Assembly (NCBI GenBank): GCA_038363925.1
Contig: JAQQWL010000010.1
Span: 372,001 to 436,000 of the forward strand
Origin: Apiospora phragmitis
Lineage: Eukaryota > Ascomycota > Sordariomycetes > Amphisphaeriales > Apiosporaceae
DNA: 64,000 nucleotides
Direction: 5' to 3'
Shown here: positions 54,907 to 64,000 of the stretch, piece by piece
How positions within the stretch are numbered: position 1 is the stretch's first letter
How the letters are laid out: every line of letters begins with the position of its first letter
Program-made: the position numbers and the translations under genes
Notes under the pieces: model-generated
Databases searched by the model: none
Seen by the model: the letters and a program-made list of their open reading frames with translations, nothing else
What the model was told of the DNA's origin: nothing

Positions 54907-57900
54907 ATGGCTGACTCCATGGCTACCCCACAGACCCCTACCCAAGAAGAACTCTGTTCAAACCTTCGACCAAGACTCCGCCGGTAAAGAGATCTAACAA
55001 ATCCTCTACTGCTGCCACAACGCCTCAGAGCAGCGCGCCGCAGTCCGTCGCCGACGCTCCCAGCAAGGCCGCTGGCGAGTCGGCGCAGGACTCGGCGCAG
55101 AAGACACGCTCCGAATCACCCACGGCCTCCAAGAGCGCGTCCAAGAGCGCTTCCAAGCCCTCCAAAGCTCCCAAGGCAGCTTCCGATAAGGCTGATGCTG
55201 AGTCGGGCAATGTCGAGGATTTTGCTGGCTCGGATGCCACTGGGCTGACGGACGACAACGTCTCCACTTCCAACGACACAGTCGATCGCAGCACAGACGC
55301 TGCCAAGGGAACCTCGAAAGATGGTCCCCCTGCCACCCCGACACGCAAGCCACGTCGCTCGCCCGTCCAGAAGAAAGATTCAATTGACGAAGAAGCTGAG
55401 GGGCAAGATGAGCCCGCAGCAGGATCCACCAGCAAAGATCCAGACCAGCAATCTGCATCAAAAAGTGCTTCCAAGAAGACTAAAGAAGCACCAACCGACG
55501 CTTCCCAAGATTCTGCCCCCATAAAGACCGCGCCTAAGAAAAAATCGCGATCTTCCACCGCTTCCCAAGACGCCGCGCCGCCCAAGAAGCAGGAATCTAC
55601 ACCCAAGCAAGACGACGACGACGACGAAGAATCGGATATTTCGCACGATTCAGGAATCGCGCTTGAAAAGACTTCCAAGTCTAAGAAGGCAGCTCCCAAA
55701 GACTCGGGCGCAACCGACACTGCAGAGAAGAAATCAAGCTCTTTGAAGAACAAGAAGCCTTCCAAGGACGACGCTTCCAAGGACGCTTCCGAAGCTCTCG
55801 ATAAATCCAAAGACTCGGCTCCGAAGAAGCCCACTAAAGACTCCGAGGACGCCAAGGCCCCGCCCAAAAAGAGAAAGTCCAGTGCTGCGCCCAAGCCATC
55901 CTCAAAGCAATCCGACAACGCTCAGGACGCTGCGCCGAAAGACGCATCCCCCACTGACGACGCCCCCGACGCGAAGAAGGCTCCCCAGGACTCTGCGCCA
56001 AAGAAGGCACCTAAGTCCACTTCGCGGAAGCCATCTCAGTCTCTCGAGAAGGCCGGAGACTCTGCACCCAAGGAAGCCGATACTTCGGATATCAAAGACA
56101 AATCGCCCAAGGAAGACGCTACACATGCTCCCAAGAAGGCATCCAAGAAGACCGACAGCGTGAAGGACTCTGCATCTGAGAAGGCATCCAGGTCTGTTGA
56201 CGACGCTCAGGACTCCGCCCCCAAGAAAGCATCCAAGCCTGTCGATAGTGCTAAGGACTCAGCACCTAAGAAGGCATCTAAGACTGCCGACGACGCTAAA
56301 GATTCTGCTCCCAAGAAGACTGCCGACGACGCCAAGGAATCTACACCCAAGAAGGCATCCAAGACCGCGGACGACACTCAGGACTCTGCATCTAAGAAGG
56401 CATCTAAGACCGTTGACGGTGCCAAGGACTCTGCATCTAAGGAGTCAAACAAGTCTGATACTAAAGACACTTTACCGAAGCCTGACGCTGCATCTACCCC
56501 CAAGAAGGACCCGAAGGCCATAGACGCTTCCAAGACCTCTCGCAAAAGGAATCCGCTGTTAACGACAACGTCGATAGCTCCGTGCCTAAGAAGGAAGCTT
56601 CCAAGCCCAAGAAGGCCCCCAAGGGCCCAACCCAAGACGTAGGCGAAGCTTCGCACGACTCATCCCCCAAGGATTCTGCCAAAGAGAAGGCATCCAAGGC
56701 ACCAAAGTCTGCGCCCCAGAAGTCTGCCGACCTCCCCAAGGGAACCAAAGACGACGTATCCAAGGCTTCCAAGGTAGCCGATACTGCCGGAAAGCAAGCT
56801 CCCAAAACAAACGGAGACGCCCCTGCGAAGAAGCCATCCGAGGCCGCCAAGTCCTCCGAGACGCCTTCGTTGTCGAGGAAGACTTCTTCCAAGCCCGCGC
56901 CCACCAACGGGACCGACGAGGCCGCCGACGCTGCCAAGGAGCAAGGCGAAGACGAAATCCCCGAAGCTGCTAGGGATCTCGCGAAGGCGCTGCCAGGTGG
57001 CGACAGCGACGAAATTGACGACCTTGAGCGCCCGAAAGATCTCGTGAAGTACTTCTCGGATCTAGGCCACCCTGAGATGGGAGAGTTCATCAAGAATCTT
57101 ATGTCACAAGCCCCCGAACAAGAAGAGTCTAACCCCGAATCTAAGTCCGACTCCAAGCCCGAGTCCAAGGAAGACACCAAGTCTAAGACTGACTCCAAGC
57201 CCGAGACTAAGGACGATCCCAAGACCAATTCCAAGCCTGAGTCCAAGCCAGAGAATAAGATGCAAGACGTGAAGGATACCGGCAAAGACAGCGCCAGCAG
57301 CGCTGGCGCTGGTACTGTCGATGGTTTCGACGGCATCTCGCGTGATCTGATGCAGGCACTCCCAAGGACGATGAGCTCGTCGGCGAGACCAATGCCAAGG
57401 CTGACGAAGCCGCTGGCCAGGCCAAGTCCAAAGCTTCAGATGCTCAGCAGAAGGGTCAGAATGCTGCCGACGACGCTGCTGACCAAGCCAAGTCCAAAAC
57501 TTCGGACACTCAGAAGAAGAAGGGTCAGGATGCGGTTGGCGACGCTTCCGGGAAAGTCGGTGGCAAGGCTGCTGAAGCGAAGTCTCAAGCTTCAGATGGT
57601 AAGCAGAAGGGCCAGGATTCTGCTGGCGATGCTGCCCAGAAGGCTGATGGCGCAGCCAAGGATGCATCGCAGAAGGCGCAGGACGGCAAGAAGACCGCTG
57701 AGAATGAAGCCAGCAATCTGAAGGATCAGTCCAATGACAAGGCCAAGGATGTACAGAACAAGGCCGCAGGCAAGACTTCCGGTGCCTCCAAGGATGACCA
57801 AACACCCAGTGATCATCAAAAGGACCGAGAAGCTGGTCAAGATCAATTGTACAACTTGAGCAATGGTCAACAACAGAACGGCAACAAGGATGGTGGACAT

Positions 57901-58765
57901 AGCCAATCAGTTGATAACTATGGCAGGCCAGCAAGGATCAACAAACAGGTGAACTTCCCATTGCCTATACCTGAGAGACCCAATGCTTCTAGACAGGGCT
58001 CCAACGCGGCTGCTGAGGGCGGGGACGGGTCGCAAGACCCGCCCAGGAGTTCTTGGATCCATTCATTCATTCTCCTCAGGTCTCAACGGCTAACATTGAT
58101 CCTATTCCCAAGATCCAGAAGATTACACCCATCGGCAGCCAGCCCCCTGCCAACCTGTCCGACTTGTCCAAGGGCCTCGTCGGCATGACCGTTGACGATG
58201 TCGCCAACGTTGTCGACGAGTCCGGCAAGGTGCTCGGTCACGCGACGGGTGACTTACCGTCCATGATCGGGAGGAAGGTGTCGGACAAGGGGGAGATCTA
58301 CGGGGACAATGGGGAGCTCATTGGCTACGTCACGGAAAACTTCACGGCCGAGGCGCCTGAGAAGCCTCAACACCCAAAGAAGAAGACCACCAGCAGCCTT
58401 CTCCTCAACAACCTTCCACGACGCCGTTGCCTGGCAACCTCCAGGTGGACATGGAGGGCAACATCATGGATGGCAACGGCAAAATCATCGGCAAGCTCAA
58501 CAACCAGCCCCATCAGACCAATGGCATCAGCGGCCCGCTTGTTCCCTCGGACGGTACGAGCCAGGGACAAGGCCCCCGCCAGGAGTCAAAGGAGCAAGCA
58601 CAGCCGGAAGCCAGCAAGCCCAAGGTTGACGAGAACGGCATCCCTGCTGACATCTTCCTCGACGTCAAGTCGACATCAGATGGCATCCAATTGACCATCC
58701 GGATCCTTACGGTCTTCCGACAAGAGAAGAAGTTTGAGGTGAACACTGGGGAGCAGAAAGTCTAA
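54907..58765 (+). CDS. Long disordered Lys/Ser/Asp-rich repeat protein with C-terminal DUF3659-type repeats
   Basis: Starts MADSMATPQTPTQE (54907). Coding continues through frames that must be changed at about 54950, 56545, 57360, 58075 and 58385, each by the same sign (one base missing); the fourth could instead be an intron ending CTCCTCAG at 58079. About 1,280 residues. From ~55,700 to 56,520 short degenerate repeats of the form DSAPKKASKxxDDAK; later SKSDSKPESKEDTK repeats and LEA-like AKSKASDAQQKGQ heptads (57,400-57,700). A small folded patch lies at ~56,960-57,110 (LERPKDLVKYFSDLGHPEMG). Two DUF3659-type repeats: GMTVDDVANVVDESGKVLG (~58,190) and NLQVDMEGNIMDGNGKIIGK (~58,435). The C-terminus is an alternating beta-like tail (IFLDVKSTSDGIQLTIRI). 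Probably a structural or scaffold protein; function unknown. Confidence 0.7.
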
Positions 58766-61373
58766 GTAATTAGGTGCAGCTGTACTGGGATAAGCAGGCG
58801 CTACGGCCTTCTAGGTTCACGGGACACAGTCACGATCTAGGAAGCATATTGTAAGCATGATGGGAATTTTGGTTGTGGTTCGAATTTCATGGTTTTTTTG
58901 GTGGCTGGCAATTCTGACGGGCGGGCAACCTAAGGGTGGTAATTTGCGGCTTGTAAAATAGGACGAAGTCAATTGCGTGTCACGATTTATGAAATCACAT
59001 TTTCATTATTTGATTATGTACTTAGTCAAAATGGGTTTTCAATTTCGATATTTGACAGTTACGATTATTAACTTGTGATTGGAAGTCCTAATAATGCATC
59101 AATTCCTCTTCACTTATAAGCGCATGCCTGGAGGAGTGGGAGTGCCACAGAATGGCTGAAGAAGGACGGGCGTTGGGACGTGGTGAAAGCCACACAAGGG
59201 CGGGCCCTGGCACTGACCTTGTGGTGCAGGTGTGACTGTGCTAGAAGATTGGGACTCGGAAGAAAAACAGGCCAAACCTCGACGACCCCACCTCGGCTAC
59301 CACTCACGATTCGCAGCGATCTTGGGAAGTTCGGGAGCGAGGGAGAGGGAAGAGACGGAATGCGACGACACCAGCCATTACGCCATGACTAAACCGCATA
59401 TGACGTTGTATCCCGCCGATCATCCAACTGCCCAATCCTGAAGTCTGTGGCTTGATGTGACAACCAGCCAAGAGTCGCAGACTTGGGTCCAAAAACCGGA
59501 TTGTCGAAGGACCCAGACCACCAATGCGTGTGTCAGCCACTTTAGACGTGACGTTAGTCTAGCCCGGAAACTGCGGGGGTCCCTCGAGTAAGCCTCAGCA
59601 CTGGGCTCAGTAGCGAATAGTAAGCGGCTCTGCCCTCCTCTTGCATCGTGCATCGACCTGCCTTCATCATCTGCCAAGGTCCGCGTGCGGACAGGGGTGA
59701 AGGGGGAGAAAAACGCCCGTTGTTAGGTGGACTCCTCCTCTCCCGCTAGACTCCTCACTAATAATGACAAGATGGAAACGATCGAGACTCGAGAAGGGAA
59801 CGGCCCTGCGGCCAGCCATCCATTCCGCAAGCCGCTGCGCTAAAATGAACGCCCACCGGCCGGTCGATCAAACGGTCGCTTGATCCTCCCACACCCCACT
59901 ACAGTACACAAGTACTGAGATTAAGTACCCGCCCGCGCAGTCAGTCATGAACAGGGCCTAGACAGGCAATTCCTTCGTCTTGGGGGTGTGGCTCTCTCTA
60001 GTGGCTGAGAAATTACCTATTTTTGTAGGTTTCCGGCACTGCTACAGCCTACTTCCAAGTTTTCATGTTGGATCCGGGTCCTGGACTTCAGTACACGCAC
60101 GCCCCCCAATATGTCGTGTAAGTCGACACTGGTCACGCACGCCAGGTAGGCCGGCTCGGGGAATGCGTCCGGCTGCTTACGGGCAGACATACAGGTAACA
60201 GGCATATACCACTGGTCACCGGTAGAGGCGGGCAGGCAGCAAGCAGCAAGCAGCATGGGGAGCCCTGGTCTACCTGGGACAGCTCAACTGCCAAAAGCAA
60301 CCAACACTACTTGTTTCATGGGAAACAAACATTCCCAACTGCCTCGATTTGACGACTTTAGATGCTCGGTGATCGAGATCCACGAGTCCACCAGGCTGCA
60401 CCAAGAGCCCACCACCCCCTATGGCGTATTGCAATCCACCCCCATACTCTCGACCACCGGCACAGAAATCTTGTTTTGCGTCCCAATTCCGAGCAATGTA
60501 TGCCAATGGAGACGCACCGTTAGCCCACACAGCTAGGAAAGAGTAGTCTGGACCGGCTGATGATCCACTAACGGGTATTGGGTGTCTCTTCGAAGGAATC
60601 TGTCGGGTCGTCAGTCAGTGACCACTCTAGCCAGCAAGCAGCAGCCACACCCAGCAATGATCTCAAACCCATCACCCTGTTGCCTGCCCATCCCCCTTGC
60701 ACCAAGTGGGATCTGCGAGGAATCCGGTTCCCATCCAAGCTCCATCCTGGTAGCTTCAAGTGTGGCTTGATATCATCGCAAGCACGCCGTCTGGGCAGTC
60801 ATGACACTCTTTCTATGGTTCTGCCCTGGGTTTACCATGCTGATGACGTTCGGACGGTTTATGCCAATTTGGGCATGACGTCGAACTCACTGCCTAGGAC
60901 GGTAGGGAAGTAGCCAAACAACAGGTATGGATATCGAGGATAGCTGCAGCTCTGCAATCTATGGAGTATGTTTCCGACGCGTAGCCCAACCGCGTGAAGC
61001 TCCCTGTGACGTAAGTCGCCTGGGAAGCCGGCACCTTCTACGCTTATGGTGTTCCTGGACGGCTTCACGCTCGTCATCATTCTGATGGAGCAAGCCATAC
61101 CCAATACCCCCAAGCCATATCACATAAATACAGATTGCCGCCGTTTTCGTTACACCCTCTTCTGTTACTCCTCATGACTATTATTAACAATAATACTACT
61201 CCCATTATACCCCACGAATGAGTAACGAAGCTCATCCTCCTGTACAACATCAACTAAATCCACATAACTTTACGAATATCACGAGATATAATCCTGTACA
61301 AGTATTCCCCCTTGCTTCACACGACCCCCCTCTACCAGAACCACACAACTCCGCCACAACCCATCCCGCCACC
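58766..61373. other. 2.6 kb intergenic region between two DUF3659 genes
   Basis: No supportable coding sequence; frames below 115 codons without protein character. T-runs near 58893. It contains the 3' end of one and the promoter of the other gene. Confidence 0.5.
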
Positions 61374-64000
61374 ATGTCTTCAGCAGTAGGCGACGCCACC
61401 AGCAAGCTGGACCAGACCAAGAACCAAGCCGGCGAGACCGCCGACAAGGCCACCAAGCAGACACCACAAAAGCCCGACGCTAAGGACAACAAGACCGTGC
61501 CCGGTAAGCCCAGCGTACCGCGCAGCGTCCCGGACACAAACCAGCAGGACGTGGACGACAAGAAGAAGCAACTCCAAGACGACGATGACGACGAGCTAGG
61601 ACCCCTCGACCCACGGCGGGGACGAGGGCGACGAGATGGTGCCGGCCGCCGGCCGTATCAACGAGAAGGGCGAGGTCATTGACGACGATGGCAACGCCAT
61701 TGGCCGCGTGACTGACGGTAATGCCAAGGACTTCGTCGGCTACATCGTCACGCAAGAAGGTGACGTCCTCGACGAGGAGGGCGGCATCTGCGGCAAGGCC
61801 GAGCCCCTCGAGGACGTCGCCTCGGAGCTGGGCAACTACACAACCCGCTCCAAGGGTGCCACCGACGAGGCTACCAAGCTTGCTCAAGACAAGACTGCTG
61901 GTCAAGAAGAGGGCGGCGAGGAGCCCAAAGAAGGCGGAGGTCTCGGCGGCGCCCTAGGTGGCGTCGGTAAGGCCGCTGGTGGTGTCACAGGCGGCGTCGG
62001 CAAGGCGGCTAAGGGGCGCTACCGGCGCCGTGGGTGACACCGCCAAGGGTGCCACAGACACAGTCGGCAGTGCGACGGGCACCAAGGACGCTACGGACAA
62101 GGTGGGTGATACCGTCAAGGGCACCACCGACACCGCGGGCGATGCTGCCGAGGGCGCGACTGGCGCTGTTGGCGAGACCACTGAGGGCGTCACGGACACT
62201 GCCCAGGACGCGACCAAGCCCGTCACCGACACCGTAGATGGTGCCACTGGTGGCGCCACCGGCAAGGTGGGCGAGACCATCGACGAGGCGGGTGACAAGG
62301 TCGGCGAGACGGCTGATGATGCCGGCGAAACGGCCGAGGGTGTCACAGACGAGGTCGACGAGAAGGCGGGCGAGACTGCCGAGGGCGCCAAGGGCAAGGT
62401 TGACGAGGCCGGTGATGAGGTTGAAGTACCCGAGGATGCTGAAGACGTCAAGGACAAGGCCCAAGGCGCCGTTGACGAGGCCGGCGAGGGCGTCGAGGTG
62501 CCTGAGGGTGCTGAGGACGTTAAGGAGGGCGCCGGAGGTGCTGTCGACGAGGCTGGTGAAGCTGTCGAGGGCGCCAAGGACGAGGCCGGTGAGGCTGTCG
62601 AGGGTGCCGAAGACCAAGCTGAGGAGCTTGGCGAGAAGGCACCCATCGAGATCCCTGAGTTTGCCCCCTCCGTCGCGGCCAGGGTTGTCGACATGTTCCA
62701 AGGCCCCTTCACTGTTGCCGATGATGGTCAAGTCAAGGACCAGAACGGCAACATCCTTGGAAAGCTGTCCAAGGACCAGGATCTCCAGGACCTGATCGGC
62801 AAGGAGATCAAGGCCATCAACGAGAAAGGCGAGCTCCTCGGCGACGATGACGAGGTCCTCGGCCAGGTCGACCTGGTGCCCGAGGGCACCATCGTCGACC
62901 GCATCCGGGAAGAGGTTCCCGAGGCCGGCGAGCGCCTCGACGCGCTCGAAGAGGAGGCCGAGCGCAAGCTGCCCAACATCTCCATCCTCGAAGGCTTGTC
63001 CATTAACAAGATGGGCAATGTCGTCGACGAGAAGGGCAACCCGCTGGGCCGCGTCAAGTCGGGCGACCTCAAGAAGATGATCGGCAAGCAGCCCGATGCC
63101 GAGGGTAAGGTCTGGGACTCGCGTGGCAACGTGATCGGCGAGGTTGAGGTTTTGCCCGATGCCGTCGAGAACGTGTCGGGCCCCTTCGAGGGACTTCCCC
63201 GACGCCACTGTCGACAAGAACGGCAAGGTCATCTTCGACGGGCGCCAGGTCGGTGTGGTTGTCGGCGACGACTTCCAGAACCTCATCGGCAAGAAGGTCG
63301 ATGCTGATGGTGATATTGTCGACAAGAACGGCAACGTTATCGGCAAGGCCGAGCGCAAGGAGGAGGAAGAGCCTGAGGCTGAGCCCGAGCCCGAGCCAGA
63401 GCAGATTGACTACTCTTCCCTCAAGGATAAGAAGGTCAACAAGTTCGGCAACGTCGTCGATGACAAGGGCGCCGTGTGGGGCCACGTTGTCCAGGGTATC
63501 CTGAAGCACCTCGTTGGTAAGAAGATCGGCGAGGACGGTCAGATCTTCAACGACGCCGGAAAGGTGATCGGCAAGGCCGAGCCCCTTCCCGACGAGGAGC
63601 GCGAGGACGCCAAGGAGGACGGTCCTTTCGCTGACTTCCCGACGCCGTCGTCGGCGACAAGGGTGCTATCATGTTCCAGGGTCAGCGCATCGGTACCCTC
63701 GTTGATGGTGACGAGAAGAAGCTCAAGGGCAAGACCGTTGATGCTGATGGTGACATCCTGGATAAGAACGGCAACCAGCTCGGCCGCGCCGAGCGCTGGG
63801 AGGAGCCTGAGGCCGAGCCCGAGCCAGAAGTCGACTACTCGGCCCTCGCTGGCAAGCGCATCAACAAGGCTGGCAACGCTGTCGATAGCCACGGCGACAT
63901 CTACGGTCGTGTTATTGAGGGAGACCTCAAGCGCCTCATCGGGAAGATGTGCGACAAGACTGGCGCCATCCGCAATGAGGGCGGTGATGTCATCGGCCGC
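61374..64000 (+). CDS. LEA-like / DUF3659 repeat protein, 3' end beyond window
   Basis: ATG 61374 in a good context (CCACCATGTC). Order: a helical Lys/Ala/Thr-rich start (SKLDQTKNQAGETADKATK), a DUF3659-type repeat at ~61,648-61,810, a Gly-rich stretch, a long LEA-type 11-residue repeat zone (~62,020-62,640; DTVKGTTDTAGDAAEGATG), then six more DUF3659 repeats (about 62,700, 62,985, 63,192, 63,408, 63,640, 63,830), each built on xVDxxGNVxGxV and the pair GKKVDADGDIVDKNGNVIG. The last four alternate DFPDA- and DYSxL-type units linked by acidic EPE tracts. One-base frame corrections are needed near 61,612 (CCC), 62,016 (GGGG), 63,188 (GGG) and 63,639 (CCC). The gene continues past 64,000. Function unknown; LEA-like repeats suggest a protective or scaffold role (inference). 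Confidence 0.8.

Noticed and set aside
55025..55918. 297-codon minus-strand Ser/Leu-rich frame
   Set aside because: Antisense shadow of the Lys/Ser/Asp repeat protein, whose plus frame is open over the same interval.
61954..63358. Long minus-strand frames (252 and 449 codons)
   Set aside because: Mirror images of the repetitive DUF3659/LEA gene; Ser/Ala/Pro or Leu/Val-rich complement of a codon-biased repeat.

Overview
The window is nuclear DNA of a filamentous ascomycete (Pezizomycotina, most likely Sordariomycetes). The evidence is short spliced introns with GTRAGT donors and CTRAY branch sites, fungal families (HET domain, Zn2Cys6 regulator, PL20 lyase, DUF1996, DUF3659), and an 18 kb AT-rich block mutated in the style of RIP (repeat-induced point mutation). 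No rRNA, tRNA or CRISPR array was seen.

Layout. (1) 1-2580: a HET-domain gene (minus strand) running off the left edge, and next to it an orphan C-terminal exon of an AAA ATPase. (2) 2580-20973: a nested transposon stack. By matching degraded terminal repeats and target duplications I resolve one full-length Ty1/copia retrotransposon (212-bp LTRs, 5-bp duplication), two pogo/Fot1-like elements inserted inside it, three further pogo-like elements with both ends, one truncated and internally duplicated pogo-like copy, and an oldest pogo-like element split into at least four pieces by later insertions. Mutation is heavy everywhere except the last ~530 bp, where it stops inside an element. (3) 21.7-32.1 kb: well-preserved genes: PL20 glucuronan lyase, fumarylacetoacetase, a Zn2Cys6 regulator and a secreted DUF1996 protein. 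(4) 25-44 kb, interleaved and mostly on the minus strand: orphan single-pass membrane proteins, a broken APH/CHK-like kinase and a large unknown gene. (5) 47.7-64 kb: low-complexity, largely disordered proteins. Two are paralogues ending in the same strictly alternating (amphipathic beta) tail; two carry DUF3659 repeats, the last running off the right edge.

The genes do not form an evident pathway or secondary-metabolite cluster. The window is better read as a RIP-mutated transposon island beside a gene-bearing segment. The most intriguing part is the 47.7-64 kb run of disordered proteins with conserved beta tails or repeats, which would suit scaffold or assembly roles (inference only).

Caution: at least six gene models need single-base frame corrections, many at short homopolymers, while the conserved enzymes and the regulator read cleanly. 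Assembly indels are a likely explanation and should be tested before calling those genes broken.
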